From the NCBI GenBank assembly GCA_910586595.1, contig CAJUJB010000001.1, forward strand, positions 64,638-128,637: a stretch of 64,000 bases of DNA, read 5' to 3'. Source of the DNA: an uncultured Muribaculaceae bacterium. GTDB taxonomy: Bacteria; Bacteroidota; Bacteroidia; Bacteroidales; Muribaculaceae. The translations under genes were made by a program, and so were the position numbers. The notes beneath the pieces were generated by a model. That model saw nothing but the letters and a program-made list of their open reading frames with translations, was not told the DNA's origin and did not search any database. This document shows, one piece after another, positions 54,904 to 62,840 of this stretch. The number at the start of each line of letters is the position of its first letter. The first letter of the stretch is position 1.

Positions 54904-56460
54904 ATGAAAAACTACATTTTACCTCTCTTTATAATCTTAATATTCCATAGCTTGCCATGCGCAGCCATCGAGCCGCAGCGCGTGCAGCAGGCTGTGAATA
55001 TGCTCGACCAGGGTCTTGAGAGACGATCTGACTATATAGGCGCCCGGCAGCACCGTATCGACAGCCTTGAGCATGCCTTAGGCGAGCGCAAAGGCCATAG
55101 CGCACCGCTGCTGATGGAAATTGCGGATGCCTACACCAGCTTCAACAACGACTCTGCATTGGTATATCTATCCAAAGGCATCGAGAGCTGCACTGGAGAG
55201 GCTGCAATGCCTTTCCGCTGGAAGCTTGCCAAGCAATTGCCGCTGGCTGGATTCCTCGAAAAAGCCGTCGATGAGTTCAACTCTATAAATGCCGATTCTG
55301 TACCCCGCGAATGGCTCGCGTCATACTATGATGCCGGTCGACAGATGCACAGCTATATAGCAGCATTTTTTACGGAGTATCCTGATGCGGCCGCGCCTCA
55401 CCGCAAGAAGGCTCTTGAATTTCAGGAAAAACTTCTCGACGTACTTCCTAAGTCAAGTAATGAATATAAGCATAACCTCGGGGAGTACTACCTCCTGACC
55501 GACCGCCGCGAAATGGCCAAGGTTCTCCTCGAAGAGGTGGTCAACGAAGAGCCCCCGGAGAGTAATCTGCGCGCAAAGGCCGCCCATCACCTCTCTACAA
55601 TCGCTAAAGAGGACAACGACGCCGACTCGTATCTGTATTATCTATCTTTGTCAGCACTTGCCGACGTTAAATCTGCCACAAGGGAAGTGGTGGCACTGCA
55701 GGAACTCGGTTCTCTCTTATACCAGAACGGCGATATATCGCGCGCATACCGTTATCTCTCGCACGCACTCGAGAATGCTGTGGAATGTGGTGCGCCTTTA
55801 CGAATGGTCGACACAGCCCGCCTTCTCCCTATCATCGAACACGCACACTCGGCCCACATCGCGTCGTGGCGACGGACGATCTACTGGATTATGGCAGCCA
55901 TGGGCGTCCTTCTACTCGGACTCGTTCTCACGCTATTCCTCCTACGCAGGGAGATGCAGAAGATGAAGGTGCTTCAGGCAAACCTCCGAGCCGCCAACAA
56001 TGCGAAGGAAGTTTACATCAGCCAATTCCTCCAGTTGTGCTCGATATACATGGATAAACTTAATCAGTTCTGCAAAATCGCCACTCGCAAATTGGCGGCA
56101 GGACAAAGCGACGAGCTATACCGCATGACCAAATCGGGTAAATTCATCGAAGAGCAAAGCCACGAGTTTTATGAGGTTTTCGACAATGCCTTCCTTCATA
56201 TCTACCCCGACTTCCTCACCCATGTGAATGCCCTCCTCCGCCCCGACGCTCGCATTGAGCTGAAGCCCGGCGAGATGCTTAACACCGACCTTCGGATACT
56301 GGCCTTCATGAGGCTTGGCATTGAAGAGAGTACCCGCATAGCCCAGGTACTCAATTACTCGCTGAATACCATCTACTCATACCGCAACCGGCTTAAGGCT
56401 CGCGCGCTCGATAAGGAAAACTTCGAAAAAAATGTCATGAATATACCATCGGTAAGTTAG
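54904..56460 (+). CDS. DUF6377 membrane regulator, copy 1
   Basis: 518 residues. Signal peptide to about 20 (SLPCAAIEP). Periplasmic helical/TPR-like repeats to about 310 (HNLGEYYLLTDRREMAKVLL). A single membrane helix follows (YWIMAAMGVLLLGLVLTLFLL), then a coiled coil (RREMQKMKVLQANLRAANN). The C-terminal cytoplasmic domain contains the DUF6377 core (EVYISQFLQLCSIYMDKLN) and ends in a LuxR-like helix-turn-helix (IAQVLNYSLNTIYSYRNRL). There is no kinase or receiver domain, so it looks like a one-component membrane sensor. It is paralogous to the gene at 58942 and lies 16 bp after mutL. Confidence 0.85.
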   Translation: MKNYILPLFIILIFHSLPCAAIEPQRVQQAVNMLDQGLERRSDYIGARQHRIDSLEHALGERKGHSAPLLMEIADAYTSFNNDSALVYLSKGIESCTGEAAMPFRWKLAKQLPLAGFLEKAVDEFNSINADSVPREWLASYYDAGRQMHSYIAAFFTEYPDAAAPHRKKALEFQEKLLDVLPKSSNEYKHNLGEYYLLTDRREMAKVLLEEVVNEEPPESNLRAKAAHHLSTIAKEDNDADSYLYYLSLSALADVKSATREVVALQELGSLLYQNGDISRAYRYLSHALENAVECGAPLRMVDTARLLPIIEHAHSAHIASWRRTIYWIMAAMGVLLLGLVLTLFLLRREMQKMKVLQANLRAANNAKEVYISQFLQLCSIYMDKLNQFCKIATRKLAAGQSDELYRMTKSGKFIEEQSHEFYEVFDNAFLHIYPDFLTHVNALLRPDARIELKPGEMLNTDLRILAFMRLGIEESTRIAQVLNYSLNTIYSYRNRLKARALDKENFEKNVMNIPSVS

Positions 56461-56566
56461 TATATATATTTATATTTACAAATTTTAAATAGCATATATA
56501 GTATTATATACCAATATATTACCATAGGAACATGGTCCTATTCATTTATATTTGCCATATATACGG

Positions 56567-56597
56567 TTGCAACGCCCTGCTGCGTGATGTAATTTTG
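56567..56597 (+). promoter_or_regulatory. Promoter of candidate small RNA 1
   Basis: TTG (56567-56569) in CGGTTG, 20-bp spacer, TAATTTTG (56590-56597). ATTTATATTT at 56544-56553 lies 10 bp upstream of CGGTTG. The same three elements in the same order and nearly the same spacing occur at 60599-60652. No coding frame follows. Confidence 0.65.
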
Positions 56598-56601
56598 TAT
56601 C

Positions 56602-56838
56602 GCAAAAAGATAATACACGATTATATTCAGTTTTAGGGTTAGTATAGATTGTTAGTACTTAATGGACCTTATTCAAGATTAAGACAGCATGCTGAGCCGA
56701 TTGTGTATTCAATCGGCTCGCAGCGTCGTCTTGAGTCGCAATCAAAAGAAAAATGTGTTTTATGTTAGTTATGTAATTGTTTTAAGTCAATTAAAACGCT
56801 GCAGGACGCCCTCGCGAGAAGGTGTCCTGTTTGTTTAA
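56602..56838 (+). ncRNA. Candidate small RNA 1, downstream of the first DUF6377 gene
   Basis: About 235 nt between a clear promoter and an intrinsic terminator, with no credible reading frame. Hairpins include GAGCCGATT / AATCGGCTC (56694-56702, 56711-56719), GTTTTAA / TTAAAAC (56779-56785, 56791-56797) and the terminal stem (56802-56829). The next gene has its own promoter (56830-56861), so this is not simply its leader. The 3' end shares CAGGA-CGCC and TCGCGAGAAG with candidate RNA 2. Existence as a transcript is inferred. Confidence 0.55.
56802..56836 (+). terminator. Terminator of candidate small RNA 1
   Basis: Nine-pair stem CAGGACGCC (56802-56810) / GGTGTCCTG (56821-56829), with one G-T pair, then TTTGTTT. 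Confidence 0.8.
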
Positions 56839-56861
56839 TAACTTTTGTTTTTGTAATTTTG
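56830..56861 (+). promoter_or_regulatory. Promoter of the bile-acid-symporter-family gene
   Basis: TTTG (56830-56833), 20-bp spacer, TAATTTTG (56854-56861), 21 bp before the ATG at 56883. The -33 element lies in the T-tract of the terminator just upstream. Confidence 0.7.
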
Positions 56862-56882
56862 TGGGCTAAAAATTTATATGCA

Positions 56883-57806
56883 ATGACAGTTAGTGCCTTT
56901 CAGCAGAAGCTAAAGCCCTGGATGTTGCCCATCGCTATGCTTGCGGGTATGCTATTTCACTCAGCAATCGACTCTGTGCAGTGGCTTGTGCCCTATCTCA
57001 TCTTCACAATGCTTTTTATAACATTCTGCCGTGTGCGTCCATCGGAGCTGCGCATCACTCCCATGATATGGATGCTGCTTGGTGTTCAGCTCATAGGGTC
57101 GGTCGCACTGTTCGCCGCTCTGCGCCCATTAGGACTGGCTCTCGCGCAGGCTGTATTCATCTGTGTGCTCTGCCCCACAGCCACCGCGGCCCCGGTCGTT
57201 ACAGGCATGCTTGGAGGCAGCATTGCCAAAGTTGCCACCTACTCTATAGTTAGCAACCTCACGGTTGCCATAGTGTCGCCATTCCTTTTCGTATGGGTCG
57301 GAGGTGCCGGATCGGGCATGAGCTTTATGGAGGAGTTCACCCTCATCGCCCTCAAGGTTGCGCCATTGATTGTTCTCCCGCTCATAGCTGCCTTCACACT
57401 ATATTATGTGGCGCGCCCGCTCCACGACGCCATCGACCGCTTCCAGGGCGTATCTTTCTACCTCTGGGCTGTCTCTCTTCTGCTCGTCGTAGGCAAGGCC
57501 GTAAGCTTTATGCTCACCGAGCCTGCCTCAGCCATCCCCTTGATGATAACCATAAGTGTATTGTCGGCGCTGGTATGCATACTTCAATTCTACATAGGCC
57601 GTAAAATCGGAGCAAAATATGGCGACCGCATCTCGGCAGCCCAGGGGCTTGGTCAGAAAAACACCGTACTTGCGATATGGATGGCGCTCACATACTTCCA
57701 GCCGATTGCCTCTATCGGCCCGGCAGCTTACATAGTATGGCAGAATTCCATAAATTCAGGTCAGCTTTATCTGAAGATGAAACGCGAGTCTCACTCCAAA
57801 GCATGA
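56883..57806 (+). CDS. Bile acid:Na+ symporter (BASS) family transporter
   Basis: 307-residue membrane protein with nine or ten helices, resembling the BASS/arsenite-permease-like SBF family. Relevant segments are AQAVFICVLCPTATAAPVVTGM, SNLTVAIVSPFLF and GLGQKNTVLAIWMALTYF; the last corresponds to the family's sodium-site region. The substrate could be a bile salt or an organic acid; family membership does not decide it. The start is the ATG at 56883. The Crp-type regulator gene follows 71 bp later without an obvious promoter of its own, so the two are probably co-transcribed. Confidence 0.83.
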   Translation: MTVSAFQQKLKPWMLPIAMLAGMLFHSAIDSVQWLVPYLIFTMLFITFCRVRPSELRITPMIWMLLGVQLIGSVALFAALRPLGLALAQAVFICVLCPTATAAPVVTGMLGGSIAKVATYSIVSNLTVAIVSPFLFVWVGGAGSGMSFMEEFTLIALKVAPLIVLPLIAAFTLYYVARPLHDAIDRFQGVSFYLWAVSLLLVVGKAVSFMLTEPASAIPLMITISVLSALVCILQFYIGRKIGAKYGDRISAAQGLGQKNTVLAIWMALTYFQPIASIGPAAYIVWQNSINSGQLYLKMKRESHSKA

Positions 57807-57877
57807 ACTTTTCACCACCGGCCGGCGTTGAAACTAAAATCAGCAAAAGTTAATCCACTTCAGAGAAAAATACTAAT

Positions 57878-58600
57878 ATGGCAAGTATGTTCGAACTTCT
57901 TATGGAACTGCCGCTATTCCGCGGAGTTTCTCACGCACGCCTGGCCCAGGTGGTTGGTGAAGCTAAATTTCATTTTCTGAAGTACCCGAAAGGTGAAACT
58001 ATTGTGCGTGCAGGCGACCGCTGTACGCACATCACATTTATTATATCCGGTTCGGTGCGCTCAACCATTGTGAATACCAACGGGCGTTTCGCTGTCGGGC
58101 AGACCTTGACGGCGCCTGCCGTAATCGCCCCCGATTTTCTCTTTGGCCGAGTAACCAATTACCCCGGTACCGTGGAAGCCATCGAGCCTACCAGCATACT
58201 CAAAATCTCCAAGGCCGACTATATCAACATTCTATACAGCGATCAGGTATTCATGTTCAACTACCTGAATACATTGTCGGTCAACGCGCAGAAAGCGCTG
58301 GAAGGCATATTGTCGTTAACCACAGGAGAAATCGACGAGCGCATAGCATTCTGGATCATAGCCCTCACCCAGCCCGGCAGTACCGACATACGGCTCACTT
58401 GCCGCAAACGCGACCTATGCTCGCTCTTCGGCGTGCAGCGCGCAACCTTCGAGGCCGGTCTGGTTTCGATGGAAGAACGAGGTCTTATAAAGTATACCAA
58501 TAAAGAACTCACCATCATCAACCGCGCTGACCTACTCCATCTCCTCGAGCACAACTCCGAGACTGGAGATGAAGACGCACCAGTCACTTCAGAAGAATAA
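57878..58600 (+). CDS. Crp/Fnr-family transcription regulator
   Basis: 240 residues. The N-terminal cyclic-nucleotide-binding-like beta-roll (PKGETIVRAGDRCTHITFIISG) is followed by a long dimerisation helix and a C-terminal winged helix (RKRDLCSLFGVQRATFEAGLVSMEERGLI). No cysteine cluster for an Fe-S centre is seen, so oxygen sensing of the Fnr kind is unlikely. It is probably co-transcribed with the transporter and may control it and its neighbours; the effector is unknown. Confidence 0.88.
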   Translation: MASMFELLMELPLFRGVSHARLAQVVGEAKFHFLKYPKGETIVRAGDRCTHITFIISGSVRSTIVNTNGRFAVGQTLTAPAVIAPDFLFGRVTNYPGTVEAIEPTSILKISKADYINILYSDQVFMFNYLNTLSVNAQKALEGILSLTTGEIDERIAFWIIALTQPGSTDIRLTCRKRDLCSLFGVQRATFEAGLVSMEERGLIKYTNKELTIINRADLLHLLEHNSETGDEDAPVTSEE

Positions 58601-58617
58601 AAAAATAGCCATAAACT

Positions 58618-58651
58618 ACAAAGGGCCGCATCTCACGATGGGGCCCTTTGT
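58618..58651. terminator. Terminator after the Crp-type gene
   Basis: Ten-base stem ACAAAGGGCC (58618-58627) / GGCCCTTTGT (58642-58651), 17 bp after the stop. Minus-strand transcripts would also meet it, followed by a T-tract at 58605-58599. Confidence 0.7.
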
Positions 58652-58743
58652 GGTGTCAAAGCCGAAGCTTTGGCAGCAACCTAAAACAATCTATTAGAAA
58701 TTGTGAAACTTTTCTTTTATTTACTAACCATTATAACTTGCTG

Positions 58744-58775
58744 CAAAGTTACATCAATTATGTCAATGAGCAAAA
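58744..58775 (-). promoter_or_regulatory. Orphan minus-strand promoter
   Basis: Minus-strand TTTTG (58775-58771), 19-bp spacer, TAACTTTG (58751-58744). It points away from DUF6377 copy 2 into noncoding DNA and the hairpins at 58672-58618, so it may drive a short RNA of about 130-140 nt. Confidence 0.4.
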
Positions 58776-58879
58776 TATAATATAATAAATATATGCGTCC
58801 AATAAACTACATTTACACGTATATCACTAATTATCAAGCGATAAATAAAAATTCCATATATACACTAATATAGATGATA

Positions 58880-58911
58880 TTTGTTCATATTGCGAATTTT
58901 GATTACTTTTG
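58880..58911 (+). promoter_or_regulatory. Promoter of DUF6377 copy 2
   Basis: TTTG (58880-58883), 20-bp spacer, TACTTTTG (58904-58911), 30 bp before the ATG at 58942. Confidence 0.7.
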
Positions 58912-58941
58912 TGGAGAAATTCATACACTAACAAATCGCTC

Positions 58942-60507
58942 ATGAGAACGATAATCACAATTATCTTATACTTTTTGACCCTCTCCATGACTGTTTTTGC
59001 CGAAGTCGATAAAACAAATGCCTTGCTTATCGACAGTCTACGCAAAGACCTGATAAACCTTGACCATATTCAGCAAGAGAAACAAGCAACACTGAGAGAA
59101 CTAAAAAAGGAACGCCTTAATACTCCTCCAGGGCATCAGCGCGTGGCTCTTGGCGAACAGATAGGTCGCTCATACATCATACAAAACCTCGACTCGGCCC
59201 TGAGTTACCTCCGACTGGCATACAATGATGCCACAATTGCCAACAGCGACTACGACATGCAGCGAGTGCAGATGTCGCTATACGCACTGCTGCCTGTAAT
59301 TGGCATATCTAAAGAAGCCGTCGACGGATTTGAATCAATCGACTATAATTCTATCAATCCATCCCTCCGCCGTGAATATTGGCTCGCAGCTGCCGAATTA
59401 TATAACGCCGTACAGCGTTCTTACCCTCCAGGGCCATATAAAGATAAGTATAACGCGCTGACGCTTATGGCCATAGACTCACTCCACCAATACTACCCTA
59501 CCGACTCTCCCATAGCTCATTACCTCACCGCACAGCAATATCTACTTAAAGGTGAGATGAATCTCGCTACAGCCAATTTTGTCGACGTATTGCCCAGACT
59601 TGTCAGCCATCCTGAATTGCGCGACATTGCCATGCACATTATCGTGCAGCATTATAAAAACCGCCCCGAATACCGGCAATCTTATCTGAATTACCTCCTG
59701 CAACGATGCCTCAACAACCTTAACCGTGGTGTAATCCGCCCGCAGGTAATGGCTCAGCTGGGAGAGGAATTGATAAACGAAGGTTACGACCGCATAGGGC
59801 GCCAGTGTATAACCCTCGCGCTTGAAACGCCCGACTTCTCATACACAAGCCCTTACAGTGTATTCGACCGTTCATATTACTCGCATTATCTCACATCCGA
59901 GGCAAAGACCATGCGCAAATCAGGCATTGTGCTTGTAGTAATCATAGTGCTGGCGGCTATACTCCTCGGTTACCTCATCATCAAGATACGCCGCACTCTC
60001 CGCAATGCCAAACGTCAGTCAGAGCAAGCTCACGACAAACTCATGCACGTCGAAGCCGAAGCCCTGCGCACCAATAAAAATGTTATATCTCTCGCCTTTC
60101 TTGCCCTCGAGCAACTGAAAGACTATAACGTGCATGTGCTCCGCAAACTTAAAGCCGGCCAGATAAAAGATCTGTGCGACGATGTAGAGGAAGGCCGCTA
60201 TATCCAGCGCCAGAGTGAGAAATACTTCGAAGTCTTCGACACTACATTCCTTTCCAACTTTCCAAACTTCGTTGAAAAGATAAATGCCCTTCTCTTACCC
60301 GACCGTCAGCTGACCCTCCTCTCTGGCGACCGCTTCACTCCTGAATTACGCATAGCAGCATTCATGCGGCTCGGAGTTACCGACAGCAGTATGCTCTCCC
60401 AGGCACTCGGCCTTTCACTGAATACAATATATACTTACCGTAACCGACTTCGGAGTCGCGCGTTAGATAGGGAAAATTTTGAGAAACAGGTCATGAAAAT
60501 CGTATAA
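58942..60507 (+). CDS. DUF6377 membrane regulator, copy 2
   Basis: 521 residues from the ATG at 58942 (MRTIITIILYFLTLSMTVFA, signal peptide). Same architecture as the gene at 54904: periplasmic helical repeats, one membrane helix (IVLVVIIVLAAILLGYLIIKI), coiled coil, DUF6377 core (NVHVLRKLKAGQIKDLCDDV) and C-terminal helix-turn-helix (LSQALGLSLNTIYTYRNRLRS). The last 150 residues are the most alike between the copies; the periplasmic parts have diverged, as expected if they sense different cues. It is a single gene with its own promoter. Confidence 0.85.
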   Translation: MRTIITIILYFLTLSMTVFAEVDKTNALLIDSLRKDLINLDHIQQEKQATLRELKKERLNTPPGHQRVALGEQIGRSYIIQNLDSALSYLRLAYNDATIANSDYDMQRVQMSLYALLPVIGISKEAVDGFESIDYNSINPSLRREYWLAAAELYNAVQRSYPPGPYKDKYNALTLMAIDSLHQYYPTDSPIAHYLTAQQYLLKGEMNLATANFVDVLPRLVSHPELRDIAMHIIVQHYKNRPEYRQSYLNYLLQRCLNNLNRGVIRPQVMAQLGEELINEGYDRIGRQCITLALETPDFSYTSPYSVFDRSYYSHYLTSEAKTMRKSGIVLVVIIVLAAILLGYLIIKIRRTLRNAKRQSEQAHDKLMHVEAEALRTNKNVISLAFLALEQLKDYNVHVLRKLKAGQIKDLCDDVEEGRYIQRQSEKYFEVFDTTFLSNFPNFVEKINALLLPDRQLTLLSGDRFTPELRIAAFMRLGVTDSSMLSQALGLSLNTIYTYRNRLRSRALDRENFEKQVMKIV

Positions 60508-60620
60508 GCGGCCTAAATTAATCTTTATATTTTCAAAGCATTAATAAAATTTATTATATTGGAAACCTGGATATTAGATTAATGCAATTTGCAGATTTAT
60601 TTATATTTCGATTGAATCGG

Positions 60621-60652
60621 TTGGGCCAGCCGCCCGTTGTGCCGTAATTTTG
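60621..60652 (+). promoter_or_regulatory. Promoter of candidate small RNA 2
   Basis: TTG (60621-60623) in CGGTTG, 21-bp spacer, TAATTTTG (60645-60652). ATTTATATTT (60599-60608) lies 9 bp upstream of CGGTTG. The arrangement matches the promoter at 56544-56597. Confidence 0.65.
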
Positions 60653-60657
60653 CAATG

Positions 60658-60816
60658 TAAATAATTAACAGGTCTAAGATTCAAGGTAATTTAAGGATTA
60701 TAAAGTATACGCTAACAAAGCGAGAATAAACGATTTGTAAAAAGGATTTTTAATGGTTTTAGGTATTTAGTGTTAGAAGACCACAGGAACGCCACTTCGT
60801 GAGAAGTGGTTTTTTT
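60658..60816 (+). ncRNA. Candidate small RNA 2, downstream of the second DUF6377 gene
   Basis: About 160 nt from an orphan promoter to an intrinsic terminator, with no credible reading frame. A weak hairpin TAAAA / TTTTA (60738-60742, 60748-60752) precedes the terminal stem. The 3' part reads CAGGAACGCC (60784-60793) and TTCGTGAGAAG (60796-60806), close to the corresponding bases of candidate RNA 1 (56802-56810, 56812-56821). The next gene on the right is on the opposite strand, so this is not a leader. Confidence 0.58.
60792..60816 (+). terminator. Terminator of candidate small RNA 2
   Basis: Seven-base stem CCACTTC (60792-60798) / GAAGTGG (60803-60809), GTGA loop, then seven T residues. 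It ends 8 bp before the 3' end of the minus-strand gene at 60824. Confidence 0.85.
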
Positions 60817-60823
60817 GTGCCGG

Positions 60824-61012
60824 TCAGAAACGGCGGGTAGACTTATAAACACGGATGAAGGCTTTCACCGCAATACATAGTGTAACAACGGCCCCTACTC
60901 CGAAAATCCCGTGCAATGTGGGGTCAAAGTTCACCACATCGAATAGTGCGAGCCCGAGCAGCACCATCAGTGTCGCGAAAATAATAAAACTGGAAATACA
61001 AAGAATTCTCAT
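60824..61012 (-). CDS. Small two-helix membrane protein, unknown function
   Basis: 62 residues from the ATG at 61012, with two predicted membrane helices (LCISSFIIFATLMVLLGLALF; LHGIFGVGAVVTLCIAVKAF) and a basic C-terminus (RVYKSTRRF). An alternative GTG start at 61072 would overlap the upstream stop (TAGTG) and add 20 residues. I do not recognise the family. It follows the metallo-hydrolase gene and is probably co-transcribed. Confidence 0.6.
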   Translation of the reverse strand: MRILCISSFIIFATLMVLLGLALFDVVNFDPTLHGIFGVGAVVTLCIAVKAFIRVYKSTRRF

Positions 61013-61071
61013 AGGTCGCAATAGTCTAAACGTTTGTGACCTATTAACGCCTTCAGAAGCGCCGGAGTTCA

Positions 61072-62034
61072 CTAATCAAGAACGACCAAGGGGGATGATT
61101 CAAGACGGGGCAACACAGTGAGCAGTACCCTGTCGCTGGGCATATAATCAGTTGTAACAGCCACTCCTGCCCCCTCAAGTGCCGTGCGCACTGTAGAGAG
61201 TGCGATCTGCGGGGTATTGTTATCCTGGCTCAAGTGGCACAGAAAAACCTTCTTCAAGCCGGCTGTCTGAGCAATTGAAGCCAGATACCTTGCAGTATCG
61301 GCATTATCAAGGTGCCCTATAGTCGAAGCGATGCGTGCCTTGAGATGCTGTGGATAACGTCCGTTGCGCAGCATTGATGCATCGTAGTTACTCTCAATCA
61401 TAAGATTGCTCGCCTGCCTTATGTAGGCATCTGCGCGGGCTGTAAGCGTACCTGTATCAGTAGCCACCACAAATCGGGTACCGAAGCCCTCTATCGAGAA
61501 ACCGGCATTATCCGTTCCGTCGTGACTCGTCTCAAAGGCTGTCACGGTAAAGTCGCCCACTTTAAAAGGGAACTCCTTGAAAATGGGCATATGATAGTCT
61601 TTGATGCGACGCGACATGCTATGGCGCCGGAGAAGGCCGTTGAATGCTTTGGCCGTGGCGTAGAGATGCATGTGGCGGTTACGTCGCAGCAGCGCATAGG
61701 CAAATCTCACATGATCGCTATGATCGTGCGTAAGCAATATGCCATGTATAGTGGATAGATCGATGCTGTTGGCCTCCAGCTCCGCTGTAACGAAGTTATT
61801 ATCTACGCCGGCATCTATGAGCACTCCGCATGAAGGGGTTCCAAGATATGCGCAGTTGCCGCTGCTTCCGCTGCCAAACGACATGAACCGTACTCTCTCA
61901 GGCACCTTGACGGCTTCATCTGGCAGCGGCGTAAGTTCGCCGCCATCACCGCCATCATCTGTGGCGAGATCGAATAAGCCCGGATGTGAGCTCCAGAAGG
62001 CCTCTTGATTACGTTTCTGTCTGCGGCGGCTCAT
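61072..62034 (-). CDS. Metallo-beta-lactamase-fold hydrolase (YycJ/WalJ-like)
   Basis: 320 residues from the ATG at 62034, with a basic N-terminal extension. The MBL core begins FMSFGSGSSGNCAYLG, typical of YycJ-type proteins, and the metal-binding motif is LTHDHSDHV. ETSHDGTDNAGF and ATDTGTL supply later ligands. LCHLSQDNNTPQIA gives the terminal His. Such proteins are predicted phosphodiesterases or exonucleases linked to DNA metabolism. It starts 5 bp after the methyltransferase gene; longer in-frame starts lie inside that gene. Confidence 0.88.
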   Translation of the reverse strand: MSRRRQKRNQEAFWSSHPGLFDLATDDGGDGGELTPLPDEAVKVPERVRFMSFGSGSSGNCAYLGTPSCGVLIDAGVDNNFVTAELEANSIDLSTIHGILLTHDHSDHVRFAYALLRRNRHMHLYATAKAFNGLLRRHSMSRRIKDYHMPIFKEFPFKVGDFTVTAFETSHDGTDNAGFSIEGFGTRFVVATDTGTLTARADAYIRQASNLMIESNYDASMLRNGRYPQHLKARIASTIGHLDNADTARYLASIAQTAGLKKVFLCHLSQDNNTPQIALSTVRTALEGAGVAVTTDYMPSDRVLLTVLPRLESSPLVVLD

Positions 62035-62039
62035 GTCAA

Positions 62040-62747
62040 TCAGCTGTAAAGAAGGAAAATTGCAGGCCGCTTGGCATAGTCGTAGCTTGCCGTACGCCAC
62101 GACTTCAACGGGCGCGTGATAATTGTCTGTGTCGGGCCGGTGATGTCGCAAGCCACACACAGCAGCATCTCTGCCGGCATCGTGGCCGCCAGCTCTGCGA
62201 TGAGTTTATTGTTGCGGTAAGGAGTCTCGATGAAAATCTGTGTCTGCCGACGGTGCCTTATATCGCGCTCCATCTGCTTAAAGGCGGCTGAGCGCTTACC
62301 TCCGTCTATCGGGAGGTAGCCCAGAAAGGCGAAACTTTGCCCATTGAATCCAGATCCCATAAGCGACATAAGTATGCTCGAAGGGCCCACGAGTGGAACC
62401 ACATCAACGCCTCGGCGCTGAGCGGCAGCCACAAGATCGGAGCCCGGATCAGCAACCGCCGGACAACCGGCCTCGCTGATAATACCTATATCGTGCCCCG
62501 CAAGTGCAGGGGCAAGCATGGCGTCCACTTCTTCAGGACGCGTGTGCTCGTTGAGCACCTCGAAGTGCAGAGAGTCAATATCTATGGCCCGGTTGCAACT
62601 TTTAAGGAACCGGCGTGCCGTGCGCAGCTCCTCAACCACAAAATACTTGACCTCTGAAATCAAGGCGATATTTGCAGCCGGAAGCACTGAGGCAGGATGG
62701 CCCGGTGCGAGTAAGGACGGGAAAAGATATATTTTGCCAAAAGCCAT
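62040..62747 (-). CDS. RsmI-like SAM-dependent methyltransferase
   Basis: 235-residue tetrapyrrole-methylase-fold protein. GIISEAGCPAVADPGSDLV and VVPLVGPSSILMSLMGSGF match the cores of RsmI (16S rRNA C1402 2'-O-methyltransferase). It lacks the usual N-terminal GTPIGNL motif, having LFPSLLAPGHPASVLP instead, and it has no C-terminal extension. It may be a second, divergent Bacteroidota member with another target, so no symbol is given. The start is the ATG at 62747; a minus-strand TAACTTTG (62756-62763) sits 9 bp upstream, suggesting a near-leaderless mRNA. Confidence 0.85.
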   Translation of the reverse strand: MAFGKIYLFPSLLAPGHPASVLPAANIALISEVKYFVVEELRTARRFLKSCNRAIDIDSLHFEVLNEHTRPEEVDAMLAPALAGHDIGIISEAGCPAVADPGSDLVAAAQRRGVDVVPLVGPSSILMSLMGSGFNGQSFAFLGYLPIDGGKRSAAFKQMERDIRHRRQTQIFIETPYRNNKLIAELAATMPAEMLLCVACDITGPTQTIITRPLKSWRTASYDYAKRPAIFLLYS

Positions 62748-62755
62748 AGTAACTG

Positions 62756-62763
62756 CAAAGTTA
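62756..62763 (-). promoter_or_regulatory. Putative -7 element of the methyltransferase gene
   Basis: Minus-strand TAACTTTG, 9 bp from the ATG at 62747. Confidence 0.5.
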
Positions 62764-62840
62764 ACCATATTCCAGCGAAAAATCAAGCACGCCGCGAAAA
62801 TTTAACAGAGAATCCTTGCACGATTCTTCCATATTACGCA

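Larger units (their letters stand above)
58601..58941. other. Intergenic region before DUF6377 copy 2
   Basis: About 340 bp, AT-rich. It holds the hairpin 58618-58651, a small hairpin with a CGAA loop (58657-58672, TTCG on the minus strand), a minus-strand promoter-like pair (58744-58775) and the plus-strand promoter of the next gene (58880-58911). No coding frame is credible. Confidence 0.6.

Noticed and set aside
56602..56838. Leader or riboswitch of the BASS transporter gene
   Set aside because: A strong terminator (56802-56836) and a separate ideal promoter (56830-56861) stand between the region and the gene, though a terminator-controlled leader is not fully excluded.
56461..56882. tRNA or known small RNA such as 6S or tmRNA
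   Set aside because: No cloverleaf, tag reading frame or 6S-like bubble structure could be recognised. It is kept only as an unnamed candidate RNA.
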